Positions 1-6,979 of a stretch of 64,000 bases of DNA are shown here, piece after piece (within the stretch, counting starts at the first letter, position 1; every line of letters starts with the position of its first letter). The DNA is from Arthrobacter sp. OY3WO11. Lineage in GTDB: Bacteria; Actinomycetota; Actinomycetes; Actinomycetales; Micrococcaceae. The translations under genes were made by a program, and so were the position numbers. The stretch is from positions 2,069,658-2,133,657 of the forward strand of contig NZ_LWLP01000001.1 in the NCBI RefSeq assembly GCF_001641125.1. Direction: 5' to 3'. The notes beneath the pieces are model-generated. The model saw only the letters and a program-made list of their open reading frames with translations. It did no database searches and had not been told where the DNA came from.

Positions 1-2
1 AC

Positions 3-893
3 TTCAAGATGGAAAAGGAGCAGGTGGACCGCCGCGTCGAGCAGATGAAGGCGGAAGGCACCCGCTTCCGGACCGGCGTCGCCGTGGGTACCGACGTGAC
101 CTGGGAGCAGCTGCGGCGGCGTTACGACGCCGTCGTGGTCTGCACCGGCGCCACCGTTCCCCGTGACCTGCCCATCCCGGGCCGCGACCTGGACGGCGTG
201 CACTTCGCCATGGACTACCTGGTTCCGGCAAACCGCGTCGTGGCGGGGGAGACCATCGAGAACCAGATCCACGCCCAGGGCAAGCACGTGGTGATCCTCG
301 GCGGCGGCGACACCGGCGCGGACTGCCTCGGCACCGCACACCGGCATGGTGCCGCCTCGGTGACCACCCTGGCGATTGGCAAGCAGCCGCCGTCGGAGCG
401 TGCCGGCCACCAGCCGTGGCCGACGTTCCCCACGCTGTTCGAGGTTGCCAGTGCCCACGAGGAAGGCGGTGAGCGCACGTACCTTGCCTCCACCGTGGAG
501 TTCGTGGGCGAGGACGGCAAGCTGACGGGCGTCAAGGTTGCCGAGACGGAATTCGTTGACGGCAAGCGCCTGCCCAAGGCAGGAACGGAGCGGATCATTC
601 CCGCGGACCTGGTGTTCCTGTCCCTGGGCTTCACCGGAGCCGAACCCGCGGGCATCACCGACCAGGTGAAGGCGGAGTTCGACGGCCGCGGCAACGTGTC
701 CCGCGACGGCTACTACATGACCAACACCGAGGGCGTCTTCGTGGCCGGTGACGCCGGCCGCGGCCAGTCCCTGATCGTGTGGGCCATTGCCGAAGGGCGC
801 GCCGCAGCGGCAGCAGTGGACAAGTACCTGATGGGCAGCACCATTTTGCCCGCTCCCGTGGCCCCGACGGACCGCGCCATCGCCGTCCTCTAG
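3..893 (+). CDS. gltD: Glutamate synthase small subunit, 3' part (GltD)
   Basis: This is the C-terminal part (about 297 residues) of the NADPH-dependent FAD subunit that feeds electrons to GltB to make glutamate from glutamine and 2-oxoglutarate. The reading frame is already open at base 3, so the real start lies upstream of the window. The second nucleotide-binding fold is visible as [12 protein letters not shown] near residue 100, and the end has the FAD-binding [20 protein letters not shown] typical of GltD-like oxidoreductases. The gene is intact to its TAG stop. A 6-bp hairpin (902-918) without a T-run follows, then pyk 65 bp downstream. Family assignment is secure; the N-terminal iron-sulphur region cannot be seen here. 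Confidence 0.93.
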   Translation, partial: FKMEKEQVDRRVEQMKAEGTRFRTGVAVGTDVTWEQLRRRYDAVVVCTGATVPRDLPIPGRDLDGVHFAMDYLVPANRVVAGETIENQIHAQGKHVVILGGGDTGADCLGTAHRHGAASVTTLAIGKQPPSERAGHQPWPTFPTLFEVASAHEEGGERTYLASTVEFVGEDGKLTGVKVAETEFVDGKRLPKAGTERIIPADLVFLSLGFTGAEPAGITDQVKAEFDGRGNVSRDGYYMTNTEGVFVAGDAGRGQSLIVWAIAEGRAAAAAVDKYLMGSTILPAPVAPTDRAIAVL

Positions 894-958
894 CGATGCA
901 ACGGAGGGTTCACCTCCGCGACAACTTAACCAATGCAAGAGACCAATAGGGTAGGTAT

Positions 959-2449
959 ATGAGACGCGCAAAAATTGTGGCTACGTTCGGCCCGGCCATC
1001 GCCAGCTACGAAAACACTCTCGCGGTGCTGGAAGCCGGTGTTGACGTTGCCCGCATGAACATGAGCCACGGCGACTACTCCGTGCATGACAACACCTACG
1101 AGAACGTCCGCAAGGCCGCCGCGGACCTGGGCAAGGCCGTGGCCATCATGGCCGACCTCCAGGGTCCCAAGATCCGCCTGGGCCGCTTTGTTGACGGCCC
1201 GCACGCCCTCGCCGTTGGTGACACCTTCACCATCACCACCGAAGACGTTCCGGGCACCAAGGACATCTGCTCCACCACGCTGAAGAGCCTCACCGATGAC
1301 GTCAACGTGGGCGACGCCCTCCTGATCGACGACGGCAAGGTGGCCCTGCGTGCCACGGCTGTTGACGACGTCAAGGTGGTCGCCGAGGTGACCGTGGGCG
1401 GCATGGTGTCCAACAACAAGGGCATCAACCTTCCCGGCGTGGCCGTCAACGTGCCGGCGCTGAGCGAAAAGGATGAGGACGACCTCCGCTGGGCCATGCG
1501 CCGCGGCGTTGACCTGGTTGCCCTGTCCTTCGTCCGCGATGCCTCCGACATTGTCCGCGTGCACGAGATCATGGACGAGGAAGGCCGCCGCGTGCCGGTC
1601 ATCGCCAAGATCGAGAAGCCGCAGGCCGTGGAGCAGTTGCCAGAGATCATCGACGCGTTCGATGCCATCATGGTGGCCCGTGGCGACCTCGGCGTTGAAC
1701 TTCCCCTGGAGGAAGTGCCGATCGTCCAGAAGCGCGCCATCGAACTGGCCCGCCGCTGGGCCAAGCCGGTCATCGTGGCAACCCAGGTCCTGGAATCCAT
1801 GATCGACAACCCGCGCCCCACCCGTGCAGAGGCTTCCGACTGCGCCAATGCCGTCCTCGACGGTGCCGACGCCGTGATGCTCTCCGGCGAGACCAGCGTG
1901 GGCAAGTACCCCATCGAGACCGTCAAGGTCATGGCCCGGATCATCGAGTCCACCGAGGTCCACGGACTCGAGCGCGTCCCCCCGCTGGGTACCAAGCCCA
2001 AGACCCGTGGCGGCGCCATCACGCGTGCCGCCGTCGAAATTGCCGACCAGCTGGACGCAAAGTACATTTGTGCGTTCACCCAGTCCGGTGACTCGGCACG
2101 CCGCCTGTCCCGCCTGCGCCCCATCAAGCCCGTCTTCGCGTTCACCCCGGTGGAGCAGGTCTGGAACCAGCTGGCGCTGACCTGGGGCATCCAGCCGGTC
2201 CTGGTCCAGATGGTTGACCACACCGACGAGATGACCGCGCAGGTTGACCGCAGCCTCATGGAGATGAACCTGGTGAACGACGGCGACCTGGTGGTTATCG
2301 CTGCCGGTTCGCCTCCCGGAAAGGCCGGCTCCACCAACTCGCTGAAGGTGCACAAGGTGGGCGACCTCGCCGACTCCACCCGCGTTGGCGAAGCAACCAG
2401 CAACAAGGAAAAGCTCGGCCCCTGGCCGGAAAAGAAGAAGAAGGCCTAG
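959..2449 (+). CDS. pyk: Pyruvate kinase
   Basis: Cytosolic glycolytic enzyme converting phosphoenolpyruvate and ADP to pyruvate and ATP. The 496-residue protein has the full family layout: KIVATFGPA at the N terminus, the substrate-binding MNMSHG, a small B domain around residues 70-165, the active-site lysine in VIAKIEKPQA, the metal-binding MVARGDLGVELP signature, and a C-terminal regulatory domain. The ATG at 959 is preceded by a GGGTAGGT-type ribosome site, and the first residues are already the conserved core, so no longer start is needed. A strong terminator follows directly, so pyk is probably a single transcription unit. Confidence 0.97.
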   Translation: MRRAKIVATFGPAIASYENTLAVLEAGVDVARMNMSHGDYSVHDNTYENVRKAAADLGKAVAIMADLQGPKIRLGRFVDGPHALAVGDTFTITTEDVPGTKDICSTTLKSLTDDVNVGDALLIDDGKVALRATAVDDVKVVAEVTVGGMVSNNKGINLPGVAVNVPALSEKDEDDLRWAMRRGVDLVALSFVRDASDIVRVHEIMDEEGRRVPVIAKIEKPQAVEQLPEIIDAFDAIMVARGDLGVELPLEEVPIVQKRAIELARRWAKPVIVATQVLESMIDNPRPTRAEASDCANAVLDGADAVMLSGETSVGKYPIETVKVMARIIESTEVHGLERVPPLGTKPKTRGGAITRAAVEIADQLDAKYICAFTQSGDSARRLSRLRPIKPVFAFTPVEQVWNQLALTWGIQPVLVQMVDHTDEMTAQVDRSLMEMNLVNDGDLVVIAAGSPPGKAGSTNSLKVHKVGDLADSTRVGEATSNKEKLGPWPEKKKKA

Positions 2450-2468
2450 GCTTTCGGATTACGCGAAA

Positions 2469-2498
2469 GGACCCCTGCCAGCCGGCAGGGGTCCTTTT
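2469..2498 (+). terminator. Rho-independent terminator of pyk
   Basis: Eleven-base perfect arms (2469-2479 and 2484-2494) enclose a 4-base loop and are followed by TTTT. It lies 19 bp after the pyk stop codon. Confidence 0.9.
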
Positions 2499-2512
2499 CG
2501 TTGTGGTCTGGT

Positions 2513-2546
2513 GGTTGGGCCTGCCGTTTGTGCGGCAGGCCCAACC
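2513..2546 (-). terminator. Hairpin downstream of pdtaR
   Basis: Perfect 14-bp arms (2513-2526 and 2533-2546) with a 6-base loop lie 9 bp beyond the pdtaR stop on the minus strand. There is no U-tract, so it may be a stabilising 3' end or a terminator needing help. With the pyk terminator it separates the two convergent genes. Confidence 0.6.
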
Positions 2547-2554
2547 GGACGGAG

Positions 2555-3160
2555 CTAGTTGACCTGGTTGATGATGGTTTCGGCGACTTCGCGCATGCTC
2601 AGGCGGCGGTCCATGGAGGTCTTCTGGATCCAGCGGAAAGCTTCCGGCTCCGTGAGGCCCATCTTGGTGGTGAGCAGGCTCTTGGCGCGCTCAACGAGCT
2701 TGCGGGTGGCGAACTGCTCCTGCAGGTCGGAGACTTCGCTTTCCAGTGCTTTGATTTCCTCGTGGCGGGAGAGTGCGATCTCCAGGGCCGGGATGAGGTC
2801 TGCGGGGGTGAACGGCTTCACCACGTACGCCATGGCACCGGCGTCGCGGGCGCGCTCCACAAGTTCCTTCTGGCTGAATGCGGTCAGCAGCACCACGGGG
2901 GCGATGCGGGCCTTGACGATCTTCTCGGCTGCGGAAATGCCGTCCATAACGGGCATCTTGACGTCCATCAGGACGAGGTCCGGCTTCAGTTCCTCGGCGA
3001 GCTGGACGGCCTTCTCGCCGTTGTCCGCCTCGCCCACAACGTCATAGCCTTCGCCGCGCAGGATTTCGATGATGTCGAGGCGGATGAGAGTTTCATCCTC
3101 GGCCACAATGACGCGGCGCGCCGGCTGGGACGTGGGCTTTGACTCCGTCTGTTCAGTCAC
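2555..3160 (-). CDS. pdtaR: ANTAR-domain response regulator (PdtaR-like)
   Basis: Two-component response regulator that acts on RNA: an N-terminal receiver domain followed by an ANTAR domain that binds paired hexanucleotide hairpins to antiterminate transcription. Of 201 residues, the receiver covers about 16-135, with the acidic pair in VIAEDET, the phospho-acceptor Asp in LVLMDVKMPVMDG and Lys in VVKPF. A short coiled region follows, then ANTAR (about 145-200) with KLVERAKSLL and EAFRWIQKTSMDRRLSM. The start is GTG at 3160 with AAGGAG five bases upstream. It resembles mycobacterial PdtaR (Rv1626) in domain order and length. No histidine kinase is adjacent. Confidence 0.92.
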   Translation of the reverse strand: MTEQTESKPTSQPARRVIVAEDETLIRLDIIEILRGEGYDVVGEADNGEKAVQLAEELKPDLVLMDVKMPVMDGISAAEKIVKARIAPVVLLTAFSQKELVERARDAGAMAYVVKPFTPADLIPALEIALSRHEEIKALESEVSDLQEQFATRKLVERAKSLLTTKMGLTEPEAFRWIQKTSMDRRLSMREVAETIINQVN

Positions 3161-3196
3161 GGGATCTCCTTGGAAAGGTACGGCGGGGACATCACT

Positions 3197-3202
3197 ATCT
3201 TA
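3197..3202 (-). promoter_or_regulatory. Possible -10 element for pdtaR
   Basis: On the minus strand this reads TAAGAT, 37 bp before the GTG start of pdtaR. No convincing -35 is visible, so this is only a suggestion. Confidence 0.35.
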
Positions 3203-3363
3203 GGTGCGCCCGGTCCTGTACATGATCTGCATGGTCGGTTGCGGCGTCGGCGGCGCGATTCTGGAATTCAGCCTATCTGGCTGTAGAGTAATTCCGCGTA
3301 CGTGAAGCGATCGCGTTGCTCACAATCCGCTGTGGGCGTACCGGTTTGCTTTGTGTATTCCGC

Positions 3364-3445
3364 GCCCGAGTGGCGGAATTGGCAGACGCGCCGCACTCAA
3401 AATGCGGTATCGAAAGGTGTGTGGGTTCGAGTCCCACCTCGGGCA
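3364..3445 (+). tRNA. tRNA-Leu (anticodon CAA)
   Basis: The acceptor arm GCCCGAG (3364-3370) pairs with CTCGGGC (3438-3444). The anticodon stem CCGCA/TGCGG encloses loop CTCAAAA, giving anticodon CAA, and the T-arm GTGGG-TTCGAGT-CCCAC is complete. A longer variable arm fits the class II leucine type. CCA is not encoded. The 3' end is used as the attachment site of the element that follows. Confidence 0.96.
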
Positions 3446-3448
3446 CAG
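3425..3448 (+). repeat. Left attachment site (attL) in the tRNA-Leu 3' end
   Basis: These 24 bases, covering the T-loop to just past the tRNA end, recur at 17756-17779 with a single mismatch (3434 versus 17765). An integrase remnant begins 85 bp downstream, the usual arrangement for tRNA-targeting tyrosine integrases. Confidence 0.85.
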
Positions 3449-3532
3449 TGTTTCCACAGGTCAGACGGCTGTTAAGCGGTCAGGTGTGTACAAAACCACC
3501 AAAAGTGTGTACACGAGCGTACCGTTTTTTGT

Positions 3533-4009
3533 ATGGCAAGCATCGCTACTCGCACCAAAAAGGACGGTTCCAAGTCCTACATGGTGCGCTGGCGGGATCC
3601 AAAGACCCGCGCTTCACAGGGCCTCACAGTAGCCAGCCTCACTGAAGCAGAGACGCTCAAGCGCCTGCTGGACGCCAACGGCCAGTCGTTCGAGATCGCG
3701 CAGCATGCCATCCTCTCCAACGAAAAGCGCACACCGACTGTTGCTGAGGTCATCCAGGAGCACATCGACCTGCTGATCCGTCCGTCGAGCGGAACCACAA
3801 AGACCTACCAAACCATGCTGGACCTCCATGTCCGGAGCGTCATCGGCCACGTGCCCGTGGACAAACTCGATTACCGGCTGATCGCGCACTGGGTGAAGTC
3901 GATGATGGCGAAGGGCAAGGCGCCGAAGACTATCCACAACGTGCATGGCCTGATCTCGGCAGCCATGAATACGGCGGAGATGCTCGGCTACATCACGCGG
4001 AACCCCTGA
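3533..4009 (+). pseudogene. Truncated tyrosine integrase
   Basis: Only 158 residues remain: an N-terminal arm-binding domain (YMVRWRDPKTR, residues 16-26) and a SAM-like core-binding domain (about 62-155, with PSSGTTKTYQTMLDLHVRSV and APKTIHNVHGLISAAMNTA). The catalytic domain with the R-H-R-Y residues, normally another 200 or so residues, is absent. The frame ends right at a junction with unrelated minus-strand sequence near 4010, so a deletion removed the rest. The position beside tRNA-Leu identifies it as the integrase of the surrounding element. It cannot catalyse recombination as it stands. Confidence 0.88.
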
Positions 4010-4233
4010 CGTGGGGTGCAGGGAGCCGGACCTCCTTGGTCTTGGACTTGTCGTTGTGGCTGACCTCGGTGATGGCAACCTGGCGTGTGGCGACCGACGC
4101 CGTCCTCAATGGAGTCCACCTCGAAGCCTTCACCGTGGTTGTCGGTGATCTTCTTCATCAGCTGGCTCATGTGCCGAGCCGTGTCGAAGTTCGGGGGGAG
4201 CTTCACCCGGATGCGTTCGGTGCTTGAGGCCAC
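4010..4233 (-). pseudogene. 5' remnant of a conjugation/FtsK-like protein
   Basis: Reading from 4233 the first 45 residues (starting MASSTERIRVKLPPNFDTAR) look like the start of a protein often found on actinobacterial plasmids and integrative elements, which I recall as an FtsK/TraB-like DNA-transfer ATPase. After IEDG a one-base shift is needed to continue into a sensible sequence (VATRQVAITEVSHNDKS), which then stops at the junction with the integrase fragment. It is therefore both frameshifted and truncated. The match is from memory and only the N-terminal part is present, so the function is uncertain. Confidence 0.5.
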
Positions 4234-4378
4234 GCGTGTTCAGTCCTTCGGTCTGCAGAATGATCTGCCACCGAACATGCGTAGATAGGGGGCTGACAAC
4301 CCTTGTAAGCCGAGAAGCCGGGTGCCACACTGCCTTAATACGAGGGGTCTGGGGTTCCGGCACGAAGAAGGGACCCCC

Positions 4379-4930
4379 ATGCGCAGCCGACTAGGAATCA
4401 AACTCACCCTGCTGGCATCACTGGCAGTCATTCCCGTTTCCCTGACGGCCTGCCACGGAGAACTGAAGCTGGCGCAAAGCGCTGCCTCCAAGGCGTACCA
4501 GTCGGTGGGTAAGAACACCGGGGACATCACGGTGTCCGAGTCCGAGGTGTCACGTATTGCCAGCAAGTACCTCGTGCCCACAGAGGAGGTCGCGGCCGTG
4601 GCCGGGCAAGCGGACAACTATAGGGGGTGGTCAGTTCCCCAGTCACGAGTCGACAAGATGGCGCAGATAGCAAAGGCCGCGAAGAACAACGAAGCCGTAT
4701 CTGCCGGCGTCGATGTCGCCTGTGACTGGATGAAGGGGGAGATCACGACACAGGATCAGTTCCTGGCCTCCGTGGTCGAGGCGGCAAAAGGGATGACGGA
4801 CAGCGAGCTGCAGGCGTACTGGAAGGCAGTCGGTGAGCTCGCCGATCAACTTACGGAGATGATGGAGGAGGGCACAGCCAAAGACAAGGCAGCTGCCGCG
4901 CTGTTCTGCTACACCTACTCTGTTCTCTAG
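4379..4930 (+). CDS. Small predicted lipoprotein, unknown function
   Basis: A 183-residue protein exported and probably lipidated. It starts with a charged MRSR, a hydrophobic stretch and a lipobox SLTAC with the cysteine at about residue 22. The ATG at 4379 is preferred over an in-frame upstream ATG (4322) because it places the signal peptide at the N terminus and has GAAGAAGG upstream. The mature part is mostly helical and rich in Ala, Glu and Lys; it is not recognisable to me. Two further cysteines lie near residues 116 and 179. It sits among element-borne genes and has no obvious operon partner. Confidence 0.7.
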   Translation: MRSRLGIKLTLLASLAVIPVSLTACHGELKLAQSAASKAYQSVGKNTGDITVSESEVSRIASKYLVPTEEVAAVAGQADNYRGWSVPQSRVDKMAQIAKAAKNNEAVSAGVDVACDWMKGEITTQDQFLASVVEAAKGMTDSELQAYWKAVGELADQLTEMMEEGTAKDKAAAALFCYTYSVL

Positions 4931-4962
4931 ATGGACCGAAGATACGTCGGTTCCCCTGCCGT

Positions 4963-5325
4963 CTACCTTGCCTGGTCCGGGTCCCATTCGTCCGGCGGAT
5001 CACGCTTCTCCAGTGTCTCGATCAGCGGGTTGAACCCGTCGTCGCCCGTTGCGTCTGCGATGGCGCGCAGTTGGCCGGCGACTTCCCGCCACATGCCGGC
5101 GTACCAGGCGACAGGGTCGGTGCCGTTCTCCCGCAGGAAGGCGTCCAGGGTGGACTTGCGGTAGACCAGCCGGGAACCCCGTTTCTCCACCACCGGGCCT
5201 CTGCTGACGTACCGGAGGTTGCGGAGGAACTTCGCGCTGACCGTGTAGCCAACCGGGCCGCTGAGGTAGGCCGCTGCCTCGTTGGTGGTCATCTCCATGT
5301 CGTCAGCGGTGAATTCGGATTCCAT
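4963..5325 (-). CDS. Helix-turn-helix (excisionase-like) domain protein
   Basis: A 120-residue protein with a short winged-helix motif of the excisionase/MerR type: TTNEAAAYLSG (about 13-23), then a wing region SRGPVVEKRGSRLVYRKSTLD where such proteins read the sequence of DNA and set the helix. The C-terminal half is acidic and has no known domain. The frame is open far upstream, but the ATG at 5325 fits the domain start. On an integrative element a protein of this kind may control excision or replication. It lies downstream of two small genes on the same strand. Confidence 0.65.
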   Translation of the reverse strand: MESEFTADDMEMTTNEAAAYLSGPVGYTVSAKFLRNLRYVSRGPVVEKRGSRLVYRKSTLDAFLRENGTDPVAWYAGMWREVAGQLRAIADATGDDGFNPLIETLEKRDPPDEWDPDQAR

Positions 5326-5359
5326 CAAGCTGGCCTTCGCTGAAGTCGGTAGGGGGTGG

Positions 5360-5547
5360 CTACTCGGATGTCCTGTTGAGGGCCTCTTTGGCCGCGCGGA
5401 TAGCCTCCTTGGCCTCCCGGAGCCCGGTAGCCTGTCCGGCGGCCGGCCCGATCCTGGGCGCCAGTCGGAGTGCAGCCAGTCCTCGGCGTCGCAGAGCATC
5501 TTGTAGGCCTCGCGCCGCCCGTCCTCGAAGGCCGGCAGTTCAGCCAC
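5360..5547 (-). pseudogene. Small frameshifted gene, unknown
   Basis: A GTG at 5547 overlaps the stop of the upstream gene (GTGGCTGA) and opens VAELPAFEDGRREAYKMLC, which looks protein-like. About 30 codons on, the sensible sequence moves to another frame (GLREAKEAIRAAKEALNRTSE) ending at 5360. A single indel near 5455-5470 would join both parts into one ~60-residue protein. This is inference from composition; no family is recognised. Confidence 0.35.
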
Positions 5548-5806
5548 GAGAGCTCTCTGGCCTATGCGGTTCGGACCCCTCGTCAGAAGCCCCCGACGCC
5601 CTTGGGGACGGCTGCGGGGGCGCGGCTGGCGTGGCCGGCTTAGCGAAGTGCTCGCGCGTCTTCCGGTATGCCACCGACAAGCCCATGCCGAGGGTGACGT
5701 AGGCAATGCCTTGCAGCTGTCCCGTAACCCTGTAGTGAGTTCTCAATCCCTCGGGCCCACGGCGTTTCGCCGCCTCCTGCAACAGCCTGGTCCAGTCATT
5801 CGCCAT
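5540..5806 (-). CDS. Small hypothetical protein (MANDW family)
   Basis: An 88-residue protein that begins MANDWTRLLQEAAKR, has a hydrophobic segment around residues 30-46 (LQGIAYVTLGMGLSVAY) that could be membrane-associated, and a Pro/Ser-rich tail. Its first residues resemble those of the 10300-10638 protein (MAIDWTGLLKQG), so the element carries two distant relatives, each next to methyltransferase sequence. No function can be assigned. The start follows a GAGGAGAC-type ribosome site. Confidence 0.5.
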   Translation of the reverse strand: MANDWTRLLQEAAKRRGPEGLRTHYRVTGQLQGIAYVTLGMGLSVAYRKTREHFAKPATPAAPPQPSPRASGASDEGSEPHRPESSRG

Positions 5807-5902
5807 TGCGGTCTCCTCATCGTTCAAAGCTGCTTCGGTCAACTGTAGCGACGCGTCGCGCTTGCCGGGGGCGAACCAGGGGTCTCCGTACACATTCGGG
5901 CC

Positions 5903-6867
5903 ATGAGCACCCTGATGCAGGCCCCCGCCATCGAACCCGACATCCTTGACCTTTTCGCCGGACCCGGCGGCTGGGACCGCGGCGCCGAGCTTGCCGGCAT
6001 CGACCCGCGGCGGATCAAGGGGATCGAGCTGGACGCAGCAACCGTGCAGACGGCCCGCGCCGCCGGGTACAACCGGGTCCACGGCAACGTGCTGGACCTG
6101 AACCCCGCCGACTACCCGCACGTGAAGGGCCTGATCGCCAGCGCACCGTGCCCGACGTTCTCCGCCTCCGGCAAGCGCACCGGGCTCTCCGACGACTACC
6201 AGCACGTCCTGGATGTCATCACCCATCTGGGGGCCGAGCCTGGCTGCAACTGCACCTGGGAGGAGATGTTCGGCGACGCCGCCGGCATCGTTCAGGACCA
6301 GCGCACCCCGCTGGTGCTGCAGGCCGTCCGGCTCGCCTTCGCGCTGCCCAGCCTCGAGTGGTTCATCCTCGAACAGGTCCCGGCCCTGGAGTACATGTGG
6401 GAGGACATTGCCGCCGAGCTGTACTCGGCAGGGTGGGAATTCGTCGACGTCGGGATGCTGGACGCCATGGACTTCGGGGTCCCGTCACGCCGCCGCCGCG
6501 CCTTCCTGATCGCCCACAAAACAAGCCGGTCCACATCCCGCAGCCGGCACCCGGCACCGCCCGTACCAGCGCCGCAGCGGCTCTCGGCTGGGGAGCGGGG
6601 GAGCAGGTCAGGACCCGGGCCAACGGCAAGCCCGGCGGCGGCAACCTGTTCAGCACCGACAACCCGGCGTGGTGTCTGACCGAGAAGGCGAGGACCTGGA
6701 CACGCGAGTCCGACGGCGCCCGGCTGACCAGCTCCGAGGCCGGGGTGCTCAACGGTTTCCCGGCAGGGTTTCCGTGGTCCGGCAGCCGGTCCCGCCAGTT
6801 CCTGCAGGCAGCCAATGTCGTGGCCCCGCAGGTCGCCGCGGCGCTGCTGGCAGAGGTCGCGGTCTGA
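5903..6867 (+). pseudogene. C5-cytosine DNA methyltransferase, frameshifted
   Basis: S-adenosylmethionine-dependent enzyme methylating cytosine C5 in DNA, as part of a restriction-modification or stand-alone system. Motif I reads ILDLFAGPGGWDRG (residues 14-27), and the catalytic motif IV appears as SAPCPTFSASG with the Cys at about residue 83. ENV-type motif VI is seen as EQVPALEY, and motif VIII as GVPSRRRRAF. After IAHK the frame breaks at a run of four A (about 6520); one more A would give IAHKNKPVHIPQP and restore a ~321-residue protein ending at 6867 with the motif X region. No restriction enzyme is adjacent. The frameshift could be real decay or a homopolymer error. Confidence 0.85.
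6703..6860 (+). repeat. 158-bp direct repeat, copy 1 (methyltransferase 3' end)
   Basis: Matches 10073-10230 over 158 bp without gaps and with three mismatches. It encodes the C-terminal motif X region of the methyltransferase (about ESDGARLTSSEAGVLNG onward). Confidence 0.95.
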
Positions 6868-6935
6868 CCCCTTGTGGACGAACTCAGTGCCAAACGGGGA
6901 TGCCTGACTCTGCCGGTCAGGGGATCAGGCACAAA

Positions 6936-6966
6936 GGCGCCCCGCGCCGAAGAGGGACGGGGCGCC
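6936..6966 (-). terminator. Hairpin between convergent genes
   Basis: Nine-base perfect arms GGCGCCCCG (6936-6944) and CGGGGCGCC (6958-6966) sit 14 bp past the stop of the minus-strand cutinase gene and after the methyltransferase. There is no strong U-tract. Confidence 0.6.
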
Positions 6967-6979
6967 GCTTTCGCTAAGT

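Noticed and set aside
926-2353. 475-residue minus-strand frame opposite pyk
   Set aside because: Antisense shadow of pyruvate kinase, caused by high third-position GC; His/Gly/Val-rich, no family.
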